Counted from the first letter of the stretch, positions 1 through 9,350 are shown. The stretch: DNA of 16,208 bases from Bacteroidota bacterium (GCA_028877005.1 JAGWPI010000086.1:1-16208), one strand, 5' to 3'. Program-made: numbers and translations. The notes: a model not told the origin generated them from the sequence alone.

Positions 1-93
1 AAAAATGTAGCCTATAAATTTTTTTTAACTAGTTATAATAAATGAATTATTATTTATATAATTTATATAAATTTTAAATGATAATAGTATACT

Positions 94-519
94 TTATGCA
101 ACAGCATATTTTTTTAATATTGTTCTAACATTATCATATGAGTTATACAGATACTTTTCAATTTCCGTAGGGTCTATCCAATTTATCCATTCTATTTGCT
201 CTTTCAATTCGGGCATTACATCTAAATGTGTGGAAGTTTTCATTTCAAACCAATGAATTTCTTTGATGGCTTCTTGGTGCAAATCATTGTCAAAGTAATC
301 ATAATGTGTAATGCCTGCTTCACCTATTATTTCAAGCGTTTTTAATCCTGTTTCCTCCATTACTTCACGTAAGGCACATTGCTCGAATGATTCATTGCTT
401 TGTAAATGACCTTTTGGTAAATCCCATTTTCCATATCTTAATATCATTAATATTTTATTGTTCTCACTCCAAACAATTCCTCCGGCAGCATAAACAGTGG
501 GTGGTTTCATAAATATCAT
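94..519 (-). CDS. NUDIX hydrolase
   Basis: A 141-aa protein with a complete Nudix box at residues 37-59: G37, five residues, E43, seven residues, R51-E52, then E55-E56-T-G58. This loop binds Mg and cleaves a nucleoside diphosphate linked to another group. The small single-domain size and the AAGGIVW start resemble MutT/Ap4A-pyrophosphatase-like members, but the substrate cannot be read from sequence. It is cytosolic, with no signal peptide. Two starts are possible: Met1 at 519 and Met4 at 510; the shorter form begins MKPPTVYAAGG, closer to the usual family start. It lies last in a run of minus-strand genes, 61 bp after the MutS-like gene, and may have its own promoter in that gap. It is intact. 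The family call is secure; the role is not. Confidence 0.93.
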   Translation of the reverse strand: MIFMKPPTVYAAGGIVWSENNKILMILRYGKWDLPKGHLQSNESFEQCALREVMEETGLKTLEIIGEAGITHYDYFDNDLHQEAIKEIHWFEMKTSTHLDVMPELKEQIEWINWIDPTEIEKYLYNSYDNVRTILKKYAVA

Positions 520-544
520 TTAAGAATTAATGCAATGTTTGATT

Positions 545-575
545 TAAAGTTAATGTTTTTACTTTTTAGGTCAAG
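545..575 (-). promoter_or_regulatory. possible Bacteroidota-type promoter for the NUDIX gene
   Basis: On the minus strand, CTTG at 572-575 is followed after exactly 19 nt by TAACTTTA at 545-552. Each box differs by one base from the Bacteroidota consensus TTTG-N19-TAnnTTTG. The predicted start site would be about 20 nt before the first ATG of the NUDIX gene. In DNA this AT-rich, a match of this quality can arise by chance. Confidence 0.3.
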
Positions 576-580
576 CAAAA

Positions 581-1897
581 TCATTTACAGTATTTCTTTG
601 GTGTCATCAAAGTGGGTAATCCTGTTTGTTTGAAAATAGCCAAACCCAAACGTTGTTCTGAAATACCTTGTTGACATTTATAATTGAATATAAGTTGAGA
701 TCCCTGTTGTTTTGTTTCAAAATAGTAAAAGGCTACTCTTGAATTATCCTTAAAATTAGCATATATTTCTGTTAAGTGCGTAGCCATTATAAAATAACTA
801 TTTTGCCATTGCAATGCTAATTGGGTAAAGAGTATCGTGCAATCTAAAGCGTCTTTTATGTTGGTACCTTTAAAAGGCTCATCCATTATTAATGCAACTT
901 TTTCATGTTTTTGTAAACATTCTGCTAATAGCTTTATTCTGTTTATTTCTGACTGAAAGTAGCTTTCACCTTTACTAATACTATCTGTAATGCCAATAAA
1001 GGAAAATAGATTGTTGAACACACCTACTATCCCCTTTTTTGCAGGGATGCCCATGCCCATGTGAGTCAAAATAATAGCATGGGCAATAGATTTTAAATAG
1101 GTGGTTTTGCCTGCCATATTTGGGCCTGTAACAAATAAAATATTTTGATGCGTCAAATGCAGATCGTTACTAATGGGATTTTTTACCATCAGATGCCTTA
1201 AATCTATAAAATTAATACCGGGTGATGACGTTAATTCAGGAAATACAAGCCTATGTTCCACACATGCTTTTGCCATTGATATGATGGCATCTGTTTCATA
1301 AATCCATTCTAAAATATTTTTAATATTATTTGCTTTATTTTTTCTTATTTGTTCGTCAATAAATAATGTAGTAAATGCAGTTTTATTTGATAAAAGTGTT
1401 GTGTTCTTCGAAAATAGATTCTCAGAAATTTGATGTATAATTGAATTAATGCTATCTATCCATTCAGGGAACTGTTTTGGGTATTGTTCTATGAATTTTT
1501 TTAAGTTTTCCAGTAGATTTTGAAGCACTATTATATTAGAATGCAAGTAATGAAAATAATCAGGATGTTGCCACTTAAAAAGCTTTGCTCGCCACTTATC
1601 AAAAAAATCTGCTTCAAAGTCAATGATTTGAATATTTGACTGAAGGTATTGCTCTACTGCAGCAATATCTCTTTTATTAATAATCTCGTGCCATATTTCT
1701 ACTAATGGAATTAATTGCTTTATAATGGTTTGTTGTTCTGTAATTTTTTTTAAGGATGTAAAAGGTTGTATTAGTTTATGTTTTAATACATCTTCTCCAC
1801 CTTGTGTAATGGTATAGTTCAGTAAATGCAATAAATAATTCTTATTCCCATCTGCCGATTCCAGAATTTCTAAATCTAACAAGGTTTGAGCGTCCAT
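581..1897 (-). CDS. short MutS-like ATPase (no mismatch-recognition domain)
   Basis: A 438-aa protein with the MutS-type ABC ATPase at its C-terminal end. Walker A is TGPNMAGKTT (257-266), the signature loop is around SISKGES (307-312), Walker B is ALIMDEP with the GTN that follows (335-346), and H374 is in the switch ATH. The first 240 residues are mainly helical and resemble the MutS core/lever region. The N-terminal mismatch-binding and connector domains of true MutS (about 850 aa) are absent. It is therefore a MutS-related protein of the short Bacteroidota type, not the mismatch-repair MutS. All ATPase motifs are intact, so it is not a decayed fragment. It starts one nucleotide after the stop of the dynamin-like gene, which suggests translational coupling. 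I recall mutS-like genes being listed among fluoride-riboswitch-associated genes, but no aptamer stands directly in front of this one. Confidence 0.88.
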   Translation of the reverse strand: MDAQTLLDLEILESADGNKNYLLHLLNYTITQGGEDVLKHKLIQPFTSLKKITEQQTIIKQLIPLVEIWHEIINKRDIAAVEQYLQSNIQIIDFEADFFDKWRAKLFKWQHPDYFHYLHSNIIVLQNLLENLKKFIEQYPKQFPEWIDSINSIIHQISENLFSKNTTLLSNKTAFTTLFIDEQIRKNKANNIKNILEWIYETDAIISMAKACVEHRLVFPELTSSPGINFIDLRHLMVKNPISNDLHLTHQNILFVTGPNMAGKTTYLKSIAHAIILTHMGMGIPAKKGIVGVFNNLFSFIGITDSISKGESYFQSEINRIKLLAECLQKHEKVALIMDEPFKGTNIKDALDCTILFTQLALQWQNSYFIMATHLTEIYANFKDNSRVAFYYFETKQQGSQLIFNYKCQQGISEQRLGLAIFKQTGLPTLMTPKKYCK

Positions 1898-1898
1898 A

Positions 1899-3596
1899 TT
1901 AGTTTTGTTTTGAAATGTTGTTCAGCTTCAATTGCAAGTCTTCTAATTCCAAAATACTGGATTGTGTATTAAAATTTAGCTCTTTCGATTTCTCCATTGT
2001 ATCTTTCATCACAGTTTCTAATGTTTGCAACAGTAGCTGCACTTTTATTTTAAAATCAGCATTAAATTTTCTAAATGATTCCTGAATTTTATATTGTACT
2101 TCGTAAATAATAGATGCAGTATTATGAATAATAATTTCGTGGTATTGTTTCAAAATAGCTTTTGTAATGTATTGCTCTTTTGTTTTTTTACTAAAAAAAA
2201 AATTGGCTTTATTGATGGTAAATTGAGTTTCTTTATCTAATCCATTCAAGGTTATATAAAATGCGGTATATGCTTTCCAGTCAAATTTTTCTACAATGCT
2301 TTCAATACCTGTATTTAAATATCCTTGAAAGTGAATGGCAATATTGTGTAAAATATTTTTTGAATTAAATAAATAATGCGTTAATATTTCTTTGAATTGC
2401 GATTTACTTTCAGCCTCTAATTGGTTTTTTAATTGTTCAAAATTATTTCTGATAGTCTTATTAAGGGTTGTAATTAATTGCTTTTGCTCCGTTTTATTGA
2501 ATAATTGATAGGAGGGATGTAAATAACTTTCAATTATTGTAACAACGTTTGTTTCAATCATTTTAGCATTGTTATTGCAATGGTTATGAACCATTTCATT
2601 TAATTTTTGAATGTGGTGTTCTAAAATAGCCTGAAAACCTTCAATTTCATTTAGTATTAAATTTTTTGTTGCTTGAAATTGATGCATTCTTTCTTCTAGT
2701 TTCTGCAAGGGCATTTGTAGGTTTTCAATTCTTAATTGAATTAATGATAGTAAACTTTGTTTTATTAATGATAACTGTCGATCTGTACTTTGCTGTAAAA
2801 TCTTTCTTTTGTTTTGGGTTATATTTTGATTTAATACTTTCAATAAATTGTCTAGGCCGGACTCATTTTTGTTACCTTGCAAATGCAAGGCGGCAGAAAT
2901 AGGTATAATTGAAATACTATCTATTGGCATGTTACACTGTTGTGCAATCATTTTTTTATTGTGTGTAATTAATCTTTCCAAATCGATTTTTGATTGTATA
3001 TCCATTTTATTTTCTACGAATATAATATTATCAACTTGTGAATATAATTGAGTCAAAAATTCTATATCCGATTTTGAAATGGGCATATCTGCACTTAAAA
3101 CAAAAATAGCTAAATCAATTTTAGTGAGAAATTGTAAAGTAGTATCTGTATTATGTTGAAGTGATGAACCAACCCCCGGGGTGTCTATAATTGTTATTTG
3201 CTGTAATATAGGTGCTGAATGATACACAATTACATGTGATACTTTTTTGTTATTTTCAGGATTTTCTTCTTCACTAACAAAAAGAGGTAAGTCTGTTACT
3301 GCTTTTTGCTCGGATTTTTTATCCATGTACACAATTTCAATAAATGGTGAAGTTGCGTATTTTAAAATAGTAATGATTGCGGTTACGGGCACTACGCCTG
3401 TGGGCATTATATTATCGCCAATTAAAGCATTAATAAGTGTAGATTTTCCTCTTTTAAAAATCCCTGTTATTACAACATACATTTCTTCCTCTTGCAATTT
3501 CTTTTGCAAATGAACGAGTTCCTCTATTAAATCTAGCTGTTTAAGCTGTTGACTAGTTTCTTGTAAAATTTGTATGTATGTGTTATTGGGAGACAT
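1899..3596 (-). CDS. dynamin-like GTPase
   Basis: A 565-aa protein with an N-terminal GTPase domain. The G1 P-loop is GIFKRGKS (45-52), the G2 threonine lies in VPVT (about 69-72), G3 is DTPG (138-141) and G4 is NKMD (196-199). The remaining 300 residues are strongly helical with many Gln, Glu and Lys, as in the stalk of bacterial dynamin-like proteins. No clear transmembrane segment is visible; a hydrophobic patch around residues 420-460 could be the membrane-contact paddle. Such proteins remodel or tether membranes, often under stress. It sits 9 bp after a phosphoesterase gene and 1 bp before the MutS-like gene, so it is almost certainly co-transcribed with both. Many bacterial dynamins occur in adjacent pairs; only one is present here. 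The specific function is unknown. Confidence 0.88.
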   Translation of the reverse strand: MSPNNTYIQILQETSQQLKQLDLIEELVHLQKKLQEEEMYVVITGIFKRGKSTLINALIGDNIMPTGVVPVTAIITILKYATSPFIEIVYMDKKSEQKAVTDLPLFVSEEENPENNKKVSHVIVYHSAPILQQITIIDTPGVGSSLQHNTDTTLQFLTKIDLAIFVLSADMPISKSDIEFLTQLYSQVDNIIFVENKMDIQSKIDLERLITHNKKMIAQQCNMPIDSISIIPISAALHLQGNKNESGLDNLLKVLNQNITQNKRKILQQSTDRQLSLIKQSLLSLIQLRIENLQMPLQKLEERMHQFQATKNLILNEIEGFQAILEHHIQKLNEMVHNHCNNNAKMIETNVVTIIESYLHPSYQLFNKTEQKQLITTLNKTIRNNFEQLKNQLEAESKSQFKEILTHYLFNSKNILHNIAIHFQGYLNTGIESIVEKFDWKAYTAFYITLNGLDKETQFTINKANFFFSKKTKEQYITKAILKQYHEIIIHNTASIIYEVQYKIQESFRKFNADFKIKVQLLLQTLETVMKDTMEKSKELNFNTQSSILELEDLQLKLNNISKQN

Positions 3597-3605
3597 GTTT
3601 CTATG

Positions 3606-4376
3606 TTAGCCATGTAAAAGAAAATGGTGATAGGCATCTGACAATCCATTCGCTTCAATTTTTTTTATCACACTTTTAACCGGGTAACTAACAAATTCAA
3701 ATTGAACCTGAATAGCCATTGGATCTGTTAATATTGCTTTTGCATCCGTTTGTATAATAGTATAACAGGCTTTATTGTTGCCTTGTTTAGGTTTTCCAAC
3801 TGAGCCCACATTAATAGCATGTCGATAAATTTTTTTGTTTTCTGATTCGCAAAATATGGCTCTATGCCAGGGCTTATGTGTATGTCCCATACATAAAATA
3901 TCTACATCAATGCTATCCATCATTTCTAATAAATAGGCATCATTGGTACTTTCTTGCACATATTCTAAGTTTGAAGTGGTACTACCATGTACCATGGCTA
4001 GGCGAATGTTACTATAAGCTCCTTTCATTTCTATCTTAAACAAAAATGGAAGGTTTTGCAGGTAGTTTCTATTGATAGATGTAATTTGTTGATTTGCCAA
4101 CCGAATAGATTGTATGCCAAATTCTTTTTGAGCTTCATTTGAGAAGGAATAAGGAAAATAATCTTTTGAATTTCCAATTCCCTCGTCATGATTACCTTGT
4201 AAACAAGGAATATTTTTTTTTCTGATTAAATCAACTACTTCATTGTCCCAACCGGCAAAATTCACTAAATCTCCCAAACAATAAATTACGTCTGGTTCAT
4301 GTTTTTCTATATCTTTTAAAACTGCTTTTAATGCAGGCAAGTTGGCATGTATATCGCTAATAAGTATAATTTTCAT
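3606..4376 (-). CDS. calcineurin-like metallophosphoesterase (copy 1)
   Basis: A 256-aa cytosolic protein with the full two-metal phosphoesterase motif set: D8-x-H10, G35-D36, G61-N62-H63-D64, H130-G and G164-H-T-H167. The layout matches YfcE/MJ0936-like phosphodiesterases; the physiological substrate is unknown. It is a clear paralogue of the gene just upstream (4395-5171): both begin with ISDIHANLPALKAV or a close variant and share IYCLGD and GNHDEGIGN. This indicates an old tandem duplication that has since diverged. Spacing is 18 bp to the upstream copy and 9 bp to the dynamin-like gene, so it is inside one operon. This copy retains all metal ligands. Confidence 0.93.
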   Translation of the reverse strand: MKIILISDIHANLPALKAVLKDIEKHEPDVIYCLGDLVNFAGWDNEVVDLIRKKNIPCLQGNHDEGIGNSKDYFPYSFSNEAQKEFGIQSIRLANQQITSINRNYLQNLPFLFKIEMKGAYSNIRLAMVHGSTTSNLEYVQESTNDAYLLEMMDSIDVDILCMGHTHKPWHRAIFCESENKKIYRHAINVGSVGKPKQGNNKACYTIIQTDAKAILTDPMAIQVQFEFVSYPVKSVIKKIEANGLSDAYHHFLLHG

Positions 4377-4394
4377 AAAAATATTTTTACTTAT

Positions 4395-5171
4395 TTAATA
4401 TTTCAAAAGTCTTACTGCATAATAAATATGAAGCGTACTATTTTTTATGCCTTTAATCACTGTATCAATATCATAATCTAGTCTAAAAAAATTAACTTGT
4501 AAAGCATCCGGGTCATATTTAATATCTTTTTCTGTATCTATTTCTATGATGGCATAACAAGCATGCCAACTTCCATCTTTTGGGCTTCCAACAGATCCGG
4601 GATTGATAATGTGCTGATAAGTTTTTTCTCCATTCACCATTCTTTCTATTTGTTTGTGGAATGAGGCATGTGTGTTGCCAATAAATAATACATCAGCCAT
4701 TTCTTCATCTAACATTTTAGATAGTTCTACCTGTTTATAAAAGCGGTAGATGCGCTCTGTATTACTTTTGGGTGTTCCATGCGCAAACACTAATGTGCGT
4801 TCATGCTGACCCGTTAATAGTTTTACTTTTAGTTTTAATGGTAATGCACGTAGAATAGCTTTACGATCCTCGGTAATTTGTTTCAAAGAAAATTGAATAG
4901 CATCCAGGCACCAATCAATTTCTTCTCTGCTTCCATATGAAAAAGGATATTTTGTTTTATTATTACCAATCCCTTCATCATGATTACCTAGTACGCTGAG
5001 TATATGGTGTTGTTGCATGAAATCAATTACTTCATTGTTCCAGATATTTTGATTTACCCAATCTCCTAAACAATAAATTGCATCAGGTTGCTGTTTTTCA
5101 ATATGTGCATAAACAGCTTTTAATGCTGGAAGATTTGCATGCACATCACTAAACACAGCAATTTTCATCAT
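4395..5171 (-). CDS. calcineurin-like metallophosphoesterase (copy 2, altered GHTH motif)
   Basis: A 258-aa paralogue of the neighbouring phosphoesterase. Visible ligands are D9-x-H11, G36-D37, G62-N63-H64-D65 and H131-G. The final motif, normally GHTH, is GNTH at 165-168: codon AAC gives Asn166 where the first metal-binding His is expected, while H168 is kept. The enzyme may still bind two metals through Asn or may have changed activity. Start could be Met1 (5171) or Met2 (5168). It heads the phosphoesterase-dynamin-MutS run and is separated from the upstream pyrophosphatase gene by 100 bp that hold a strong inverted repeat. The family is clear; the biological substrate is unknown. Confidence 0.92.
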   Translation of the reverse strand: MMKIAVFSDVHANLPALKAVYAHIEKQQPDAIYCLGDWVNQNIWNNEVIDFMQQHHILSVLGNHDEGIGNNKTKYPFSYGSREEIDWCLDAIQFSLKQITEDRKAILRALPLKLKVKLLTGQHERTLVFAHGTPKSNTERIYRFYKQVELSKMLDEEMADVLFIGNTHASFHKQIERMVNGEKTYQHIINPGSVGSPKDGSWHACYAIIEIDTEKDIKYDPDALQVNFFRLDYDIDTVIKGIKNSTLHIYYAVRLLKY

Positions 5172-5189
5172 TCACGATTTTAATAGATA

Positions 5190-5245
5190 AATAAGTTACC
5201 TGCATTATATGCAGTTAATATTTGCATTAATTCAGGTAACTTATT
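5190..5245 (-). terminator. 13-bp perfect inverted repeat after pyrophosphatase; candidate terminator
   Basis: AATAAGTTACCTG (5190-5202) and CAGGTAACTTATT (5233-5245) are exact reverse complements around a 30-nt spacer, 27 bp downstream of the pyrophosphatase stop. The spacer holds a further small inverted repeat (CTGCAT/ATGCAG, 5200-5205 and 5209-5214) that would compete with the main stem. On the minus strand the stem is followed by a moderately T-rich run (TATCTATTAAAA), not a clean U tract. It could be a terminator, an attenuating hairpin or an mRNA 3'-end protecting stem. Confidence 0.5.
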
Positions 5246-5271
5246 GTTTTAAATGAATTCTTTAAATTACT

Positions 5272-5829
5272 TTATTGAATACCAAATTTTTCTTTGTACA
5301 GTTGATGGCTTCTAACTACGCAAGCTTGTGCTTCTTTTTTACCGTACATGTCACCAACGGTTACTACTTTGTTTTCTAAGGCTTTATATCCCTCAAAAAA
5401 ATTTTTTAATTCAGCCATGTGATGATCTGGTATATCAGCTAATTCCTGTATGTGTTTGTAGGCAGGATCATGGTGTGCCACAGCAATTATTTTATCATCA
5501 ATACCATTTTCATCTTCCATGTGCATAATACCAACAATGCGTGCATCTACAACACAAAGAGGCTGTATATCGAATGAGCACATCACTAAAATATCGAGTG
5601 GATCGCCATCATCAAAATAGGTTTGTGGCACCAAGCCATAATTCATGGGGTAATACATGGCAGAATATAATACCCTGTCTAATCTAAGTAAACCTGATGC
5701 TTTATCTAATTCATACTTCATTCTGCTACCCTTTGGTATTTCTATGATAGTTGTAACTACATTGGGTACATTATCACCAATTGAAATGTGCCAAGGGTGT
5801 TGTACTTGTGGGATGATTGTGGAACTCAT
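5272..5829 (-). CDS. ppa: inorganic pyrophosphatase, family I
   Basis: A 185-aa soluble family I pyrophosphatase that hydrolyses PPi to two phosphates in the cytosol, pulling biosynthetic reactions forward. The family signature DGDPLD is at 74-79. Other active-site features visible are E30-IPKGS with K33, R36, E40, the YPMNYG segment (60-65), and a second acidic cluster at EDENGIDDK. Length is normal. The gene starts 6 bp after enolase and is the last gene before a strong inverted repeat. Family I pyrophosphatases are classically inhibited by fluoride, which traps the enzyme-Mg-substrate complex. Its place downstream of a fluoride riboswitch suggests it supplies extra enzyme under fluoride stress; that role is inference. 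It may be a second copy beside a housekeeping one elsewhere. Confidence 0.96.
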   Translation of the reverse strand: MSSTIIPQVQHPWHISIGDNVPNVVTTIIEIPKGSRMKYELDKASGLLRLDRVLYSAMYYPMNYGLVPQTYFDDGDPLDILVMCSFDIQPLCVVDARIVGIMHMEDENGIDDKIIAVAHHDPAYKHIQELADIPDHHMAELKNFFEGYKALENKVVTVGDMYGKKEAQACVVRSHQLYKEKFGIQ

Positions 5830-5835
5830 AATTTA

Positions 5836-7595
<1,760 letters not shown>

Positions 7596-7598
7596 GGG

Positions 7599-8783
7599 TT
7601 AATATTTTTTTTGTGTGAATAAATACAGTTGTATTTTACTATAAATACTTATTAAAAAAATAACTGCAACTAATTGAGCTACAATTGAAAAAATGACCAA
7701 TAACAAAATATTAAAGTCATATAAATATCCCATTAATGCACTACCTGCAAACCAAAAAACTCCAAATATTGCATTAAATACCCCAAAAGCAGTCCCTCTT
7801 TTTTCAGGTGGAATAAAATGTGCAATTGTTGCTTTTACAATTGATTCTTGTGCGCCCATGCCAATACCCCACACAACCATGCCCGCAATAGCCCAATGCA
7901 TGCCACCTAAAAACACCATTGGTGCAAAAAAAAGTGCAATAAAAAATGATATGATAAGTGCCTTTGTTCCAATTTTATCAAATACTTTACCAAGAATTAA
8001 TGCTGCAATACCATCACAAGCCATGGCTAGGGCATATAATAAAGGGATAATGTCATCTGCCATTAAGTGGCTACTTTTAAAATGATAGGCAATTAATGGA
8101 AAATCTGCATAACCCAATGCCATAAAAGCAATAGCTATTAAATATAACCAAAATAGTTTGGGATAACCTTTGGTTTGTAACGACTTAATTTTAATTTCTA
8201 AATTTTCCGGATGTGGGTAGATTGATTTTGCAAATAGAAGTAAGCCTAATGCAATAATAGCAGGAAAAAATAATATAATGTAGGCACTATGATAATTATT
8301 ATTTTTTAAAAATAATGCGGCACTCACCAAAAGTGGGCCAATTGTAGCACCGGTTTGATCTAATGCTTCATGCAACCCAAAGCCCCATCCTTGGCCTATT
8401 TCATGTGCGCCAAATGAAAGCATAGCGTCTCTGGCAGGGGTTCTAATTGCTTTTCCTACTCTTTCTAAAATCATTAGTATAATGGCTAATTGCCAAAAAC
8501 CCGCAAAGGCTAAGAGAGGAACGGATAATAGATTAATACAATATCCAATCAAAGTTATCAACCAATAGTTTTTGCTTTTATCACTCCAATAGCCCGAAAA
8601 AATTCTTAAACCATATCCTAATAGCTCTCCTAATCCTGCAACCCATCCTACAGTAGTAGCAGAAGCGCCTAATACTTCTAAATAGGGCCCGTTAATACTT
8701 CTTGCAGCTTCATACGTCATGTCTGAGAATAGGCTGGTACACCCTAGAAGAACGACAAAAACGGTTGCTTTTTTAAGTTGCAT
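7599..8783 (-). CDS. MFS transporter, fluoride-riboswitch associated
   Basis: A 394-aa integral membrane protein with about 12 hydrophobic segments in two halves. The MFS loop 2-3 signature appears as GYWSDKSKNYW near residues 64-74, and a related FDKIGTKAL lies at the start of the second half. Family resemblance is to drug/metabolite exporters of the MFS_1 type; the substrate cannot be told from sequence. It is the first gene after the second fluoride aptamer (8840-8892), with a 57-nt leader that contains a hairpin. That context suggests transport linked to fluoride stress, such as export of fluoride, a fluorinated compound or a metabolite that builds up when enolase and pyrophosphatase are inhibited. 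The start at 8783 follows an A-rich run, usual for this phylum. Confidence 0.9.
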   Translation of the reverse strand: MQLKKATVFVVLLGCTSLFSDMTYEAARSINGPYLEVLGASATTVGWVAGLGELLGYGLRIFSGYWSDKSKNYWLITLIGYCINLLSVPLLAFAGFWQLAIILMILERVGKAIRTPARDAMLSFGAHEIGQGWGFGLHEALDQTGATIGPLLVSAALFLKNNNYHSAYIILFFPAIIALGLLLFAKSIYPHPENLEIKIKSLQTKGYPKLFWLYLIAIAFMALGYADFPLIAYHFKSSHLMADDIIPLLYALAMACDGIAALILGKVFDKIGTKALIISFFIALFFAPMVFLGGMHWAIAGMVVWGIGMGAQESIVKATIAHFIPPEKRGTAFGVFNAIFGVFWFAGSALMGYLYDFNILLLVIFSIVAQLVAVIFLISIYSKIQLYLFTQKKY

Positions 8784-8802
8784 TTTTTTTTATTAAATGA
8801 TA

Positions 8803-8841
8803 CAATATTTAGCAAGTCACTATATATAGTGGCTTATATTG
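8803..8841 (-). promoter_or_regulatory. hairpin in the MFS leader (riboswitch expression platform candidate)
   Basis: In the transcript, CAATAT followed by AAGCCACTA pairs with TAGTGACTT and, after a 5-nt bulge, ATATTG. The loop is TATA and there is one C-A mismatch. The hairpin begins at the 3' edge of the aptamer and ends 19 nt before the MFS start codon. No U-run follows, so it does not look like an intrinsic terminator; control of translation or RNA stability is more likely. Confidence 0.45.
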
Positions 8842-8892
8842 CAGACGTCATCATCCTATAAAGAGGCATTTAAGTGGTGGAACGTCATCACC
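8840..8892 (-). promoter_or_regulatory. fluoride riboswitch (crcB motif) upstream of MFS-enolase-pyrophosphatase
   Basis: Read on the minus strand, the aptamer starts GGTGATGACGTTCCACC and ends AGGATGATGACGTCTGC. P2 is GGTG/CACC. P1 pairs GACGTT with GACGTC (8844-8849). P3 is CCT/AGG with a short loop, and the conserved TGATGACG segment precedes the 3' strand of P1. This matches the known fluoride aptamer layout (as in the Thermotoga petrophila structure). Its 5' end is only 17 nt after the usp stop codon, and I see no TAnnTTTG box just upstream, so it may sit inside a longer transcript. It is expected to switch genes on when fluoride binds. Confidence 0.9.
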
Positions 8893-8909
8893 TATTTTTG
8901 ATTTATTTT

Positions 8910-9350
8910 TTAAGTCATTCTAGGGGGTGTTACTAATACAGGGATATGTGCATGACGAATAATGTATTCTGCTGTTGAACCAGTTAAAATTCTATCTAAT
9001 CCACTACGGGCATGTGTACCCATAACTATTAAATCGGCTTCCCATTCTGTGGCAACGTTTAATATTTCTTTTTCCGGAATTCCTTCCGGTGTAAATCTAA
9101 ACACTTCAGTTTTGCCATCATAAAGTTCAATATATTGTTGAATGGTCTTATCTGCTTCTTGCAACAATAAAGTTTTACTTTGTTCGGGCGTTATACCTAA
9201 ATCTGCACTTACTACTTCTTTGGATTTATTGATTACATATACTATGGCAACAGAGGCATGTAAGGATTGGGCTAATGAAAAGCCGGCTCGTGCAGCTTTC
9301 ATGGCATAAGCACTATCGTCAACGGCTATTAATATCCTTTTAAATTCCAT
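8910..9350 (-). CDS. universal stress protein, UspA family
   Basis: A 146-aa single-domain Usp. The N-terminal strand ILIAVDDS carries the adenine-contacting Asp11. The C-terminal nucleotide loop reads GTHARSG...GS (111-125); it matches the ATP-binding pattern except that the second glycine is Ala114, a common variant, so ATP binding is likely. It ends in the usual IPVLV strand. Usp proteins are cytosolic stress-survival factors of ill-defined activity. The gene follows crcB by 26 bp and precedes the second fluoride riboswitch by 17 bp, so it is probably the last gene controlled by the first aptamer. Usp genes are a known neighbour type for fluoride riboswitches. Confidence 0.94.
   Translation of the reverse strand: MEFKRILIAVDDSAYAMKAARAGFSLAQSLHASVAIVYVINKSKEVVSADLGITPEQSKTLLLQEADKTIQQYIELYDGKTEVFRFTPEGIPEKEILNVATEWEADLIVMGTHARSGLDRILTGSTAEYIIRHAHIPVLVTPPRMT

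Noticed and set aside
1..93. Terminator after the NUDIX gene (7-bp AT-only inverted repeat at 35-53)
   Set aside because: The stem has only A-T pairs, there is no U-run after it on the minus strand, and such repeats are expected by chance in this AT-rich stretch.
581..1897. Truncated mutS pseudogene
   Set aside because: The gene has a clean start, intact Walker A, signature, Walker B and switch His, and tight operon spacing. It fits a short MutS-like family rather than decay.
4395..5171. Dead phosphoesterase copy
   Set aside because: Only one motif residue is changed (GNTH), the rest of the ligands and the reading frame are intact, so loss of function is not supported.
8814..8835. Intrinsic terminator before the MFS gene on the plus strand
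   Set aside because: On the plus strand the stem pairs slightly better, but there is no plus-strand gene ending here and no T-run. It is better read as part of the MFS leader.
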